Both the position numbers and the translations under genes were made by a program. 64,000 bases of DNA from the NCBI RefSeq assembly GCF_900110435.1, contig NZ_FODT01000007.1, positions 62,001 through 126,000 on the forward strand, written 5' to 3'. Positions 44,393-53,820 of the stretch are shown here, in pieces. The notes below the pieces were generated by a model. That model was not told the origin of the DNA and did not search any database. It was given only the letters and a program-made list of their open reading frames with translations. Every line of letters starts with the position of its first letter. The stretch's first letter is position 1. The DNA comes from Rhodopseudomonas pseudopalustris. Its GTDB lineage: Bacteria; Pseudomonadota; Alphaproteobacteria; Rhizobiales; Xanthobacteraceae.

Positions 44393-44920
44393 TCAGTCCC
44401 GAGGTTCCTCATCCGCATCCAGGTCGGATGCGCCGTCGTCGATTCGCTTCATATTGTCGAGGATCTTGAGCAGGTAGTGCAGCGCATGCGTGGTGTCGTT
44501 GATCGAGAAATCCGCAAGTACCTGATCGTAATAGGCGCGGATTTTCGGTTGGGCGAGATCGTTCCAGACATGGCGGCCGGTTTCGGTCATCGTTACCAGG
44601 CGTGAACGACGGTCGCGCGCATCGGGCACGATCGCGACATGCCCGTCGCGTTCCATGCGGCCGATCAGCCCGGCGAGATTCTGCCGGCTCACCATCAGAT
44701 AGCGGGCGAGATCGCCGATGCTCATGCCCGCTTTCGCGACCGGGCGCGACAGCGCACCGAGCACGGCCCATTGCTGGGTGGTCAGCCCTTCCGCTTCGAC
44801 TGCGCGCGTTCCGGTTTTATGCAACATATTGGCGCATTGATAGAGCCGAAAAAACAATCGGTTAGCGAGCTCAGTCTTCGTTGTAGCGGTGTTAGATGCA
44901 GATTTTGTATTCCGTGCCAT
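44393..44920 (-). CDS. badR: MarR-family regulator BadR
   Basis: A 175-residue MarR-type regulator. The winged helix has MSIGDLARYLMVSRQNLAGLIGRMERDG and the wing PDARDRRSRLVTMTETG. BadR controls the benzoyl-CoA reductase operon and pathway genes in R. palustris. GAGGGAG precedes the ATG at 44920; a longer 16-codon extension is unlikely. It is divergent from badH, with a palindrome in the intergenic region. Confidence 0.88.
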   Translation of the reverse strand: MARNTKSASNTATTKTELANRLFFRLYQCANMLHKTGTRAVEAEGLTTQQWAVLGALSRPVAKAGMSIGDLARYLMVSRQNLAGLIGRMERDGHVAIVPDARDRRSRLVTMTETGRHVWNDLAQPKIRAYYDQVLADFSINDTTHALHYLLKILDNMKRIDDGASDLDADEEPRD

Positions 44921-44961
44921 CGACTCCCTCTTGCGGATTTCGGCCCAGCGCGATAGATATA

Positions 44962-44973
44962 ACAACATGTTGT
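44962..44973. promoter_or_regulatory. Palindrome in the badR-badH intergenic region, candidate BadR operator
   Basis: ACAACATGTTGT is a perfect 12-base palindrome between divergent badR and badH, 41 bases before the badR start. MarR-family dimers usually bind such dyads. The same sequence was not noticed in front of badD. Confidence 0.5.
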
Positions 44974-45053
44974 CCTAAAAGCCAAGCCATGGTCGGCGAC
45001 CGTCGGCCAAGAGCGGGGGCAAAGTCAAACACCGGGACAGGGAGCAAGCAGGG

Positions 45054-45821
45054 ATGGCGCGTCTGCAGAACAAGACAGTCGTGATCACGGGCGGCGGCGG
45101 CGGCATCGGCGGGGCGACGTGCCGCAAGTTTGCGCAAGAAGGCGCCAAGGTCGCTGTGCTGGACCTCAATCTCGAAGCCGCCGAGAAAGTCGCCGCCGAG
45201 ATCCGCGCGGCCGGTGGCGTCGCCGAAGCGTTCAAGTGCGACATCGCCGACCGGGCCAGCGTCGATGCCGCCGTGGCGGCGACACAAACCAAGCTCGGTC
45301 CGATCGACGTGCTGGTGAACAATGCCGGCTGGGACATCTTCAAGCCGTTCACCAAGTCCGATCCCGGCGAATGGGAGAAGCTGATCGCGATCAATTTGAC
45401 GGGCGCGCTGCATATGCATCACGCCATCCTGCCGGGCATGGTCGAGCGTCGCTACGGACGCATTGTCAATGTCGCCTCCGACGCCGCCCGTGTCGGCTCG
45501 TCGGGCGAGGCGGTGTATGCGGCGTGCAAGGGCGGTCTCGTCGCGTTCTCGAAGACGATCGCGCGCGAGCACTCCCGTCACGGCATCACCGTCAACGTCG
45601 TCTGTCCCGGCCCGACCGATACGGCGCTGCTGGCCGGCGTCACCAGCGGCGCGCCCAATCCGGAAAAGCTGGTCGAAGCCTTCACCAAGGCGATCCCGCT
45701 CGGACGCCTCGGCCAGCCGGACGATCTCGCTGGCGCGATCGTCTTCTTCGGCAGCGACGATGCGTCGTTCGTCACCGGCCAAGTGCTCAGCGTCTCCGGC
45801 GGGCTGACGATGAACGGTTGA
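45054..45821 (+). CDS. badH: 2-Hydroxycyclohexanecarboxyl-CoA dehydrogenase BadH
   Basis: A 255-residue short-chain dehydrogenase. The nucleotide motif TGGGGGIGGATC is at residues 11-22, NNAG near 88, and the catalytic Ser and Tyr-X3-Lys set in NVASDAARVGSSGEAVYAACK. It oxidises 2-hydroxycyclohexane-1-carboxyl-CoA to the 2-keto form, NAD-linked. It heads a plus-strand run, 27 bases before badI, and is divergent from badR. Confidence 0.92.
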   Translation: MARLQNKTVVITGGGGGIGGATCRKFAQEGAKVAVLDLNLEAAEKVAAEIRAAGGVAEAFKCDIADRASVDAAVAATQTKLGPIDVLVNNAGWDIFKPFTKSDPGEWEKLIAINLTGALHMHHAILPGMVERRYGRIVNVASDAARVGSSGEAVYAACKGGLVAFSKTIAREHSRHGITVNVVCPGPTDTALLAGVTSGAPNPEKLVEAFTKAIPLGRLGQPDDLAGAIVFFGSDDASFVTGQVLSVSGGLTMNG

Positions 45822-45848
45822 TCAGAACAAAACAGCGGGAGGATGCCC

Positions 45849-46631
45849 ATGAAGTTCGAGGACCTGATCTACGAAATCCGCAACGGCGTGGCCTGGATCA
45901 TCATCAACCGGCCCGACAAGATGAACGCGTTCCGCGGCACCACTTGCGACGAGCTGATCAAGGCGCTGTACAAGGCCGGCTATGACAAAGACGTCGGCTG
46001 CATCGTTCTGGCCGGCGCCGGCGACCGCGCGTTCTGCACCGGCGGCGATCAGTCGGCGCATGACGGCAATTACGATGGCCGCGGCACCGTCGGCCTGCCG
46101 ATGGAGGAGCTGCACACCGCGATCCGCGACGTGCCGAAGCCGGTGATCGCGCGGGTGCAGGGCTATGCGATCGGCGGCGGCAACGTGCTGGCGACGATCT
46201 GCGACCTGACGATCTGTTCGGAAAAGGCGATCTTCGGCCAGGTCGGCCCGAAGATGGGATCGGTCGATCCCGGCTACGGCACGGCTTTCCTGGCGCGCGT
46301 GGTCGGCGAGAAGAAGGCGCGCGAGATCTGGTACATGTGCCGCCGTTATTCCGGCAAAGAAGCGGAAGCCATGGGCCTCGCCAATCTCTGCGTGCCGCAC
46401 GAGGAACTCGACGCCGAAGTGCAGAAATGGGGCGAGGAGCTGTGCGAACGCAGCCCGACCGCGATCGCCATCGCCAAGCGCAGCTTCAACATGGACACCG
46501 CGCATCAGGCCGGCATCGCCGGCATGGGCATGTATGCGCTGAAGCTCTATTACGACACCGAGGAATCGCGCGAGGGCGTCAAGGCACTGCAGGAGAAGCG
46601 CAAGCCCGAATTCCGCAAATACGCCAAGTAG
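45849..46631 (+). CDS. badI: 2-Ketocyclohexanecarboxyl-CoA hydrolase BadI
   Basis: A 260-residue crotonase-family ring-cleaving hydrolase that forms pimelyl-CoA. It closely resembles the R. palustris BadI sequence as remembered: FEDLIYEIRNGVAWIIINRP, RAFCTGGDQSAHDGNYDGRG and MGSVDPGYGTAFLARVVGEK. The crotonase oxyanion-hole residues in CTGGDQ and YAIGGGNV are in place. The ATG at 45849 gives proper spacing from GGGAGG; an ATG six bases earlier is too close. Confidence 0.95.
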   Translation: MKFEDLIYEIRNGVAWIIINRPDKMNAFRGTTCDELIKALYKAGYDKDVGCIVLAGAGDRAFCTGGDQSAHDGNYDGRGTVGLPMEELHTAIRDVPKPVIARVQGYAIGGGNVLATICDLTICSEKAIFGQVGPKMGSVDPGYGTAFLARVVGEKKAREIWYMCRRYSGKEAEAMGLANLCVPHEELDAEVQKWGEELCERSPTAIAIAKRSFNMDTAHQAGIAGMGMYALKLYYDTEESREGVKALQEKRKPEFRKYAK

Positions 46632-46702
46632 CACATCGCTCCGGACATCGAATGACGCCGAGGACAGTCTCGGCGTCGGCGGGCAGTTAGGGAGGCGGAT
46701 CG

Positions 46703-47854
46703 GTGAATCCTTATCTGAACGACGATCTGGTCGCGCTCGGCGATCAGGTGCGGCGATTTGCAGCCGATCGCATCGCACCCGGATTCCAGGAGCGCGACCG
46801 GACGCGCGTGCTCGACCGCGGGCTGATGCGGGCGATGGGCGAGATGGGCTTCATCGCGCCGGAATTGCCGGAGCAGTTCGGCGGGCTGGGCCTGGGCTGC
46901 CTTGCCGCCGGCGTCATCCACGAGGAGGTCGCGCGCGCCGATCTCAGCATCTCCTACATCAATCTGCTGGCGTCGCTGAACGGACAGATCCTGTCGCAAT
47001 TCGGCCGGCCGGAGGTGGTGAAGCCGTGGCTTGCGCGTCTGACCGCGGGCGATGCGCTGGTGGCGATCGCGCTGACGGAAACGCGCGGCGGGTCGGACGC
47101 CGCCAATCTGCGGCTGCGCATCGCGCGCGACGGCGACGACTACATCGTCAACGGCGAGAAGACCTCGATCTCCGCCGCCGACCAGGCCGACGCAGCCGTG
47201 GTGTTCGGCCGCACCGGAACGGTGGAGGCCGGCGCGCACGGGGTGACGGCGCTGCTGATTCCGATGGACCTGCCGGGGATCAGCCGCAGCCGCTTCGACT
47301 GCCACGGCCAGCGCGCGATCGGCCGCGGCTCGCTGTTCTTCGAGAACGTCCGAGTCCCCGTTTCGCATCGCCTCGGCGACGAGAACAAGGGCTTCGTCCA
47401 GGTGATGCAGGGCTTCGACTTCTCCCGCGCGCTGATCGGACTGCAGGTGCTCGCGGTGGCGCGGGTCGCGCTGGAGGAAACCTGGGCGCATGTGGCCGAG
47501 CGGCAGGCCTTCGGCAAGCCGCTGTCGGCGTTCCAGGGCGTCGCGCATCCGCTCGCCGATCTCGACACAAAGGTCGAGGCCGCGCGCCTGCTGTGCCTGC
47601 AGGCGTTGTGGCTGAAGGACAAGGGCGCGCCGCACAGCGCCGAAGCGGCGATGTGCAAATGGTGGGCGCCCAAGCTCGCTTACGACGTCGTGCATCAATG
47701 CCTGCTGATGCACGGCCATGGCGGCTACGACCGCGGCGTGATGGAGCAGCGTTTGCGCGATGTGCTCGGCTTCCAGATCGGCGACGGCACCGCCCAGATC
47801 ATGAAGACCATCATTGCCCGCAGCCGGGCCGGCCGCGCCGCCGTGCCGGCCTGA
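46703..47854 (+). CDS. aliB: Cyclohexanecarboxyl-CoA dehydrogenase AliB
   Basis: A 383-residue acyl-CoA dehydrogenase. It oxidises cyclohexanecarboxyl-CoA to cyclohex-1-ene-1-carboxyl-CoA, using FAD. The FAD/substrate block ALTETRGGSDA and C-terminal MHGHGGYDRGVMEQRLRD are typical. The usual catalytic Glu of medium-chain enzymes (YEGT) is Asp here (IGDGTAQIMK), as in some cyclic acyl-CoA dehydrogenases. The start is a GTG after GGGAGGCGG. It lies between badI and aliA. Confidence 0.88.
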   Translation: MNPYLNDDLVALGDQVRRFAADRIAPGFQERDRTRVLDRGLMRAMGEMGFIAPELPEQFGGLGLGCLAAGVIHEEVARADLSISYINLLASLNGQILSQFGRPEVVKPWLARLTAGDALVAIALTETRGGSDAANLRLRIARDGDDYIVNGEKTSISAADQADAAVVFGRTGTVEAGAHGVTALLIPMDLPGISRSRFDCHGQRAIGRGSLFFENVRVPVSHRLGDENKGFVQVMQGFDFSRALIGLQVLAVARVALEETWAHVAERQAFGKPLSAFQGVAHPLADLDTKVEAARLLCLQALWLKDKGAPHSAEAAMCKWWAPKLAYDVVHQCLLMHGHGGYDRGVMEQRLRDVLGFQIGDGTAQIMKTIIARSRAGRAAVPA

Positions 47855-47904
47855 GCAGGGCTGCGGCCACGACAACGCGCGCCGATCACAACGGGGAGAT
47901 GACC

Positions 47905-49548
47905 ATGGAATTCGATGCCGTATTGCTGCCGGCGCGTCGGGCCGAGAGCATCGCCCGCGGGTTCTGGCACGACCGCACCATCAACGACGATCTCGATGCC
48001 TGCGTCGCCGCCTGCCCGGACAAGACCGCCCTGACGGCGGTGCGTCTCGACGGCGGTCAGCCGCGCCGTTTCAGCTATCGCGAACTCGCAATGCTCGCTG
48101 ATCGCGTCGCGGTCGGGCTGTCGCGGCTCGGGGTCGCGCGCAACGATGTGGTGGCGATGCAACTACCGAACTGGTGGCAGTTCAGCATTCTCTACCTCGC
48201 CTGTTCGCGCATCGGCGCGGTGCTCAATCCCTTGATGCCGATCTTCCGCGAGCGCGAATTGTCGTTCATGCTGAAGCACGGCGAGGCCAAGGTGCTCGTC
48301 GTTCCGAAGACCTTCCGCAATTTCGATCACGAAGCCATGGCGCGCGGGCTGCAGCCGTCTTTGCCGGCGCTGCAGCGGATCGTGGTGGTCGACGGCGGCG
48401 GGGCAGATGATTTCAACGCGCTACTGACCATCCCGGAATGGGAGCAGCAGCCGGACGCGCAGAAGATCCTGAGCAGCAACCGGCCGGGTCCGGACGACAT
48501 CACGCAACTGATCTACACCTCGGGGACCACGGGCGAGCCCAAGGGCGTGATGCACAGCGCCAACACGCTGATGGCCAATATCATTCCCTATGCCGAGCGG
48601 CTCCGGCTCGGCGCAGACGACGTCATCCTGATGGCCTCGCCGATGGCGCATCAGACCGGCTTCATGTACGGGCTGATGCTGCCGATCATGCTGAAGGCGA
48701 GCGCCGTGCTCCAGGACGTCTGGGACCCGGCCAAGGCGGCCGAACTGATCCGGGCGGAGCAAGTGAGCTTCACCATGGCCTCCACCCCGTTCCTCACCGA
48801 CCTCACCCGCGTCGTGAAGGAGAGCGCGCAGCCGGTTCCGAGCCTCAAGACCTTCCTCTGCGCCGGCGCGCCGATTCCGGGGCCGCTGGTCGAACAGGCG
48901 CAGATCGGCCTCGGCGCCAAGATCGTTTCTGCTTGGGGGATGACGGAGAACGGCGCCGTCACTCTGATCAAGCTCGACGATGACGACAGACTGGCCTCGA
49001 CCACCGACGGCTGCGCGCTGCCGGGCGTCGAGGTGAGGGTGGTCGACGGCGACGGCAACGCGTTGCCGGCCGGCCAGATAGGTCGCCTCGTGGTGCGGGC
49101 GTGCTCGAATTTCGGCGGCTATCTGAAACGCCCGCACTGGAACGCCACCGACGCTGAGGGCTGGTTCGACACCGGCGATCTCGCCTACATGACCGCCGAG
49201 GGCTACATCCGGATCAGCGGCCGCAGCAAGGACGTGATCATTCGCGGCGGCGAGAACATCCCGGTCGTCGAAGTCGAAGCCCTGCTCTACAAGCATCCTG
49301 CTGTCGCGCAGGTCGCCATCGTCGCCTATCCCGATGAGCGCCTCGGCGAGCGCGCCTGCGCCGTGGTGGTTCCCAGGAGCGGCGGGGCGATCGATTTCCC
49401 AGCGATGGTCGAGTTTCTGAAATCTCAGAAACTCGCGGTCCAGTACATTCCTGAACGGCTGATCGTTCGTGAAGCCATGCCCGCGACGCCTTCCGGCAAG
49501 ATTCAGAAATTCCGCCTGCGCGAGATGCTGCAGCAGAACGACCTTTAG
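47905..49548 (+). CDS. aliA: Cyclohexanecarboxylate-CoA ligase AliA
   Basis: A 547-residue AMP-forming acyl-CoA ligase that activates cyclohexanecarboxylate. The ATP loop is YTSGTTGEPKGVMHSANTL (about 200), followed by SAWGMTENGAVTLI, GWFDTGDLAYM and GRSKDVIIRGGENIPVVEVE, ending in TPSGKIQKFRLREML. The ATG at 47905 has the right spacing after GGGGAG; one six bases earlier is possible. Fits the R. palustris aliBA order in this neighbourhood. Confidence 0.88.
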   Translation: MEFDAVLLPARRAESIARGFWHDRTINDDLDACVAACPDKTALTAVRLDGGQPRRFSYRELAMLADRVAVGLSRLGVARNDVVAMQLPNWWQFSILYLACSRIGAVLNPLMPIFRERELSFMLKHGEAKVLVVPKTFRNFDHEAMARGLQPSLPALQRIVVVDGGGADDFNALLTIPEWEQQPDAQKILSSNRPGPDDITQLIYTSGTTGEPKGVMHSANTLMANIIPYAERLRLGADDVILMASPMAHQTGFMYGLMLPIMLKASAVLQDVWDPAKAAELIRAEQVSFTMASTPFLTDLTRVVKESAQPVPSLKTFLCAGAPIPGPLVEQAQIGLGAKIVSAWGMTENGAVTLIKLDDDDRLASTTDGCALPGVEVRVVDGDGNALPAGQIGRLVVRACSNFGGYLKRPHWNATDAEGWFDTGDLAYMTAEGYIRISGRSKDVIIRGGENIPVVEVEALLYKHPAVAQVAIVAYPDERLGERACAVVVPRSGGAIDFPAMVEFLKSQKLAVQYIPERLIVREAMPATPSGKIQKFRLREMLQQNDL

Positions 49549-49635
49549 GGGACCGCGCCACGAGGAGCAGAGCCGGCGGCGCTGGATCGTCCTCACTGGA
49601 AATCGGTGGCGGGAGACAACACCAGGAGCAAGCTC

Positions 49636-50412
49636 GTGCCAGAGAACGTGATCATCGTCGAAAGGGAAGGGCGGGTCGGGATCGTCACGCTCAATCGGCC
49701 TGAAGTCCTCAACGCGCTCAACGATGAGCTGATGGATGCGCTCGGCGCCGCGCTGCTCGACTTCGACGCAGACGACGGCATCGGCGCCATCGTGATTGCC
49801 GGTACGGCGCGGGCGTTTGCGGCAGGCGCCGACATCGCGGGCATGGCGGAATGGAGCTACAGCGACGTCTACAGTTCGAACTTCATCACCCGGAACTGGG
49901 AGACCATCAAACGGGTCCGCAAGCCGGTGCTGGCGTCGGTCGCGGGTCTCGCATTCGGGGGCGGATGCGAATTGGCGTTGGCGTGCGACATCATCATTGC
50001 CGCCCGCAACGCGAAGTTTGCGCTTCCGGAGATCAAGCTCGGCCTGCTGCCGGGCGCAGGCGGCACGCAGCGCCTGCCGCGCGCCATTGGCAAGGCCAAG
50101 GCGATGGACATGTGCCTGTCCGCACGCCCGCTCGACGCTGAAGAGGCCGATCGCTATGGCCTCGTCTCACGCGTGGTCGACGATGACAGGCTCCGCGAGG
50201 AAACCATGAAACTCGCCACGACGATCGCTTCGTTCTCGGCTCCGGCATTGATGGCGCTGAAGGAAAGTCTCAATCGCGCTTTTGAAATTCCGCTTGCGGA
50301 GGGCATCCTGTTCGAACGGCGCGAACTGCACGCCCGCTTCGCGACCGCCGATGCCCGCGAGGGCATTCGGGCCTTTCTGGAAAAGCGAAAGCCGAGCTTC
50401 GTCCATCGCTGA
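49636..50412 (+). CDS. badK: Cyclohex-1-ene-1-carboxyl-CoA hydratase BadK
   Basis: A 258-residue enoyl-CoA hydratase. It hydrates cyclohex-1-ene-1-carboxyl-CoA to the 2-hydroxy compound, the BadH substrate. Crotonase landmarks are AFAAGADIAGM, GGGCELALACDI and LPEIKLGLLPGAGGTQRLPR, which carry the oxyanion hole and two catalytic Glu. The GTG at 49636 is seven bases after AGGAG and gives the standard length; a GTG 10 codons earlier is less likely. Convergent with cbbO. Confidence 0.88.
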   Translation: MPENVIIVEREGRVGIVTLNRPEVLNALNDELMDALGAALLDFDADDGIGAIVIAGTARAFAAGADIAGMAEWSYSDVYSSNFITRNWETIKRVRKPVLASVAGLAFGGGCELALACDIIIAARNAKFALPEIKLGLLPGAGGTQRLPRAIGKAKAMDMCLSARPLDAEEADRYGLVSRVVDDDRLREETMKLATTIASFSAPALMALKESLNRAFEIPLAEGILFERRELHARFATADAREGIRAFLEKRKPSFVHR

Positions 50413-50498
50413 TCGCTCGGCGCCCGGCTTCGCAGCCGCAGCGCCGGTGCTCTTACCGGAATCTCCGGCGGGCGCACACTCGCAACGCATCCTTCGCG

Positions 50499-52820
50499 TC
50501 AGCGCGTCAGGCTGCCGAACAAGGTCGGCAAGCGTTCCGGCAGGCGGCTAACGTGATCGATCACCGCAAAGCCGCCGGCGCCGAAAATCCGTTCGACATA
50601 GCGGTCCGCCAGCGGATCGAGGCTGAGGCAATAGGTGCGGATGCCGTCGGTACGCAAATCTTCGACCGCCTTCTTGGTATCCATGCGCAGGTGCTGCGGA
50701 TCGCGCTCATCGACATCGGCCGGCGCGCCGTCGGTGATCACCAAGAGCAGCCGGTGCGCTTCGCGGCGCTGCGCCAGATAGCGGCCGGCATGGCGCATCG
50801 CGGCCCCCATGCGCGTCGATAGCCCGCCGGACATGCCGGCCAGTTTCGACTTGGCGTCGGCGTCGAAGCGCTGATCGAAATCCTTGAAGCGCATATAGCG
50901 CACGTCATGGCGGCCGTTCGAGGAGAAGCCGTGGATCGCGAACGGATCGCCGATTCCGGAGATCGCCGTCGACAGCAGCGCGCAGGCTTCGCGGGTCAGA
51001 TCGATCACCGAGCGGGTCGAACCATGCACCGGCTCATTGGTCGATTCCGACAGGTCGATCAGGATCAGCGCCGCCAGATCGCGGCGATGGATCACGTTGC
51101 GCATGGTGATGCGCGCATCCGGCTGGCGGCCGAGACGCAGCATCACCATGGCGTCGACCGCCGCGCCAAGATCAAGCTCCTCGCCGTCTTCGAGCCGGCG
51201 CACCCGCTGCAGCCCCTGCGGGCGCAGCTGATCGACGATGCGCCGCACCCGCTGGCCGACCGCCTTCTGCTCGGTCAGCATGGTGTCGATCACCGCCGGC
51301 GCGCCGCGGGTGGCGGCGTGCTCGCGCAGCGTCACCCAGTTCGGACGAGCCACCTGCATCTGGTAGTCCCATTCCGGATAGTGCACCGGCGCCGACACCT
51401 GCGGCCGGCCCTCGCGCTGATTGTAGGAGACGCCTTCGTCCTCGTAGGGGAACAGCTCGGTGCCGAGCACCCAGATTTCCTGGGCGTCATCGCCGGCGTT
51501 TTCGACATCGGTCTCGTTGATGAACTCCATCAGCCCGACCCGGCGGCGAATCTGCGCTTCGCCGGACGCGGCGCCGCCGAACATTTCCAGCCGGTCGAAA
51601 TGTTCCGGCTGCCACAGAAAGCGGTTGTCGTCGCGCCAGGGCAAACGAATCCGCTCCAGCAAGCGGAGGCTCGGCATGATCTTCTGCGCGGTCAGATGGT
51701 CGGCCAACGCCCGGCCAAGATTGAGCGAGATGTTTTCGCCTTGCTCGAGCGCGGCGTGGAAACGTGCCGCCAACGCATCGAGCTTGGCATCGCCAATGCG
51801 CTCGGCCGGATCGAGCAGCGCCAGCGCAAAGCGTTCCAGCACGGCGATGGTCGGATGGCTGGGAGGCGGGGTCGCCTCGGTCGGCATCAACGAGCGCCAC
51901 AGCCGGCGCAGGCCGGGGAAGCGTTTCACCGCCAGACGCTCGACGCGGGCGTCTTCGACAAAGCCGATCAGAAAGCGTTCGGCCGGCGTCAGCCCGTCGG
52001 CCACCGGCAGCCGGCCGGTATAGACCAGATGCGCCGCCAGATGCGCGGCCATGGCGCGATAGACATCGAGGCCCGACACCGTGCCATGCACGTCGGCGGC
52101 GTCCGGCAGATGCAGCCGGCCGTCCTCGATGAAGCAGCGGAAATCCTCGTGATCGCTGATCGTCGGCCGCAGCAGGAAGTCGCGGCCCCAGAATGCCCGC
52201 AGATAGGCCGACAGCCGGCGCTGCACATCGACAAACAAGGTGCCGCGGCGCTCGCGCTCCAGCACCGCGCGGCTGTCCTGCGATTCCAGCCCGAAATACG
52301 CGGCCTGCGCCGCGAGATTGCGCTGATGCGCCTCCGCGCCGAATTCGGCCCAGGCGCGCAGCCCCGACAGCGTCAGCCGGTTCAACAACTCGTCGATACG
52401 GCTGAGCATCGGCCGCAGCCCGCGCGGCACGCGGGCTGCAAGACGATGCAGCAGTTGCAGATAGACGGCCACCAGTTCCGCATCGCTGAAGCGGCTGGCG
52501 GCCGCCGGCAGGCTGGCGAAGGTCATCGCCAGCACGTCGCCGGAGGTCATCGAGGCAAGCTTCATCACCGCCAGGCGGCAATCGCGGATCGCTTCCTCGC
52601 CGCACTCGCGCGCCACCATCGGCATCGCGTCGAGATAGGCGACGACGACGGCGCTGCCTTTGCCGAGCCGGGCCAGGCCGCAGGCGCCGTCGAACAGGTC
52701 TTCGAGCCCGGCCGGCGACAATTGCCGGACCGCGTCGGCGTAAACAGCCTGAACCAGGTCGGAGAGCCCCGGCGCAGTGGTGTCGAGTTCGGCTTGGTAT
52801 GCTTCGAGCTTGATGGTCAT
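50499..52820 (-). CDS. cbbO: RuBisCO activation protein CbbO (von Willebrand A domain)
   Basis: A 773-residue CbbO/NorD-like protein. With the AAA+ protein CbbQ it forms the activase that clears inhibited RuBisCO active sites. The C-terminal von Willebrand A domain has a MIDAS-like DLSES (about residue 596) and ITDGAPADVDERD near 725. The N-terminal half is helical and family-like. It is 39 bases after cbbQ, so they are one operon, and convergent with badK. CbbQ/CbbO pairs go with form I (green type) or form II enzymes. Confidence 0.87.
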   Translation of the reverse strand: MTIKLEAYQAELDTTAPGLSDLVQAVYADAVRQLSPAGLEDLFDGACGLARLGKGSAVVVAYLDAMPMVARECGEEAIRDCRLAVMKLASMTSGDVLAMTFASLPAAASRFSDAELVAVYLQLLHRLAARVPRGLRPMLSRIDELLNRLTLSGLRAWAEFGAEAHQRNLAAQAAYFGLESQDSRAVLERERRGTLFVDVQRRLSAYLRAFWGRDFLLRPTISDHEDFRCFIEDGRLHLPDAADVHGTVSGLDVYRAMAAHLAAHLVYTGRLPVADGLTPAERFLIGFVEDARVERLAVKRFPGLRRLWRSLMPTEATPPPSHPTIAVLERFALALLDPAERIGDAKLDALAARFHAALEQGENISLNLGRALADHLTAQKIMPSLRLLERIRLPWRDDNRFLWQPEHFDRLEMFGGAASGEAQIRRRVGLMEFINETDVENAGDDAQEIWVLGTELFPYEDEGVSYNQREGRPQVSAPVHYPEWDYQMQVARPNWVTLREHAATRGAPAVIDTMLTEQKAVGQRVRRIVDQLRPQGLQRVRRLEDGEELDLGAAVDAMVMLRLGRQPDARITMRNVIHRRDLAALILIDLSESTNEPVHGSTRSVIDLTREACALLSTAISGIGDPFAIHGFSSNGRHDVRYMRFKDFDQRFDADAKSKLAGMSGGLSTRMGAAMRHAGRYLAQRREAHRLLLVITDGAPADVDERDPQHLRMDTKKAVEDLRTDGIRTYCLSLDPLADRYVERIFGAGGFAVIDHVSRLPERLPTLFGSLTR

Positions 52821-52859
52821 GCTGTTCGCCTTCTGCCGTCAGATCTCAGCGCTGGTGTC

Positions 52860-53669
52860 TCACCCGAAGAAGGTGTCGACCGCGGCGTCGAGGGTGTCCT
52901 GCATGTCCGGATCGTCGGTCAGCGGCCGCACCAGCGCGGTGCGGCAGGCGTCCGCCGGCGGAATGCCCATCGCGATCAGCCGGCCGGCATAGACCAAGAG
53001 ACGGGTCGAGATGCCTTCATCGAGGCCATGGCCGCGCAGATTGCGGCTGCGCTGCGCCACCTCGACCAGCTTGGCGGCGACGGCGGTGTCGACGCCGGCT
53101 TCGTGCGCGACAATCTCGGTCTCGACATCGGGATTGGGGAAGTCGAACACCATGGCGCCGAAGCGCTGCCGGGTTGACGGCTTCAGGTCCTTGGTCAGGC
53201 TCTGATAACCGGGGTTGTAGCTGATCACCACCTGGAAGTCGGGATGGGCTTCGACCACTTCGCCCTTCTTTTCCAGCGGCAGCGTGCGGCGGTGGTCGGT
53301 CAAAGAGTGGATCACCACCACGGTGTCCTGACGGGCTTCGACCACTTCGTCGAGATAGCAGATCGCGCCCATCCGCGCTGCCAAGGTGAGCGGGCCATCG
53401 CGCCAGGTGGTGCCGTTGATATCGAGCAGGAAGCGGCCGATCAGATCGGCGGCGGTCATGTCTTCGTTGCAGGCCACCGTGATCAGCGGGCGCTGCAGCT
53501 TCCAGGCCATGTATTCGACAAAGCGCGACTTGCCGCAGCCTGTCGGACCTTTCAGCATCATCGGCATGCGCGCCGCATAGGCGGCGGTGTAGAGGTCAAC
53601 CTCGTTGCCGACCGGGCGATAATAGGGTTGGGCTCCAATCCTGTAGGGGGCGCTGTCAATCTCGCTCAT
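52860..53669 (-). CDS. cbbQ: RuBisCO activase AAA+ ATPase CbbQ
   Basis: A 269-residue MoxR-type AAA+ ATPase. Walker A is GPTGCGKSRFVEYMA (about residue 40), Walker B CYLDEVVEARQD, sensor and arginine-finger regions HPDFQVVISYNPGYQ and PSTRQRFGAM. CbbQ forms hexamers that work with CbbO to remodel RuBisCO. It comes 151 bases after cbbS, with hairpins in between. Confidence 0.9.
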   Translation of the reverse strand: MSEIDSAPYRIGAQPYYRPVGNEVDLYTAAYAARMPMMLKGPTGCGKSRFVEYMAWKLQRPLITVACNEDMTAADLIGRFLLDINGTTWRDGPLTLAARMGAICYLDEVVEARQDTVVVIHSLTDHRRTLPLEKKGEVVEAHPDFQVVISYNPGYQSLTKDLKPSTRQRFGAMVFDFPNPDVETEIVAHEAGVDTAVAAKLVEVAQRSRNLRGHGLDEGISTRLLVYAGRLIAMGIPPADACRTALVRPLTDDPDMQDTLDAAVDTFFG

Positions 53670-53707
53670 CGCGTGTGTCCTGTGTGACCGGTGAGGCGAC
53701 CGGCGCG

Positions 53708-53783
53708 CCCTCAGAACTGGGCCCTGAGGGCCGCCGGGCGGAGGCCGGGGGCGCGCGACTGCGCTGCGCAGTCATGCGCCCCC
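53708..53783. terminator. Two hairpins between cbbS and cbbQ
   Basis: GCCCTCAG/CTGAGGGC (53708-53730) and a long, nearly perfect GC-rich stem 53747-53783 (GGGGGCGC on one side, GCGCCCCC on the other, with a GACTGCGC/GCGCAGTC core). Read in the cbb direction there is no U-tract. They may lower cbbQO expression relative to cbbLS or protect the cbbLS 3' end. Confidence 0.4.
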
Positions 53784-53820
53784 GTCCAGTTTTGATGTCA
53801 GGGGAGATCCGCAGCTGCGG

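Noticed and set aside
50907-53177. Long plus-strand open frame across cbbO and cbbQ
   Set aside because: Antisense shadow of both real genes; no recognisable domain.
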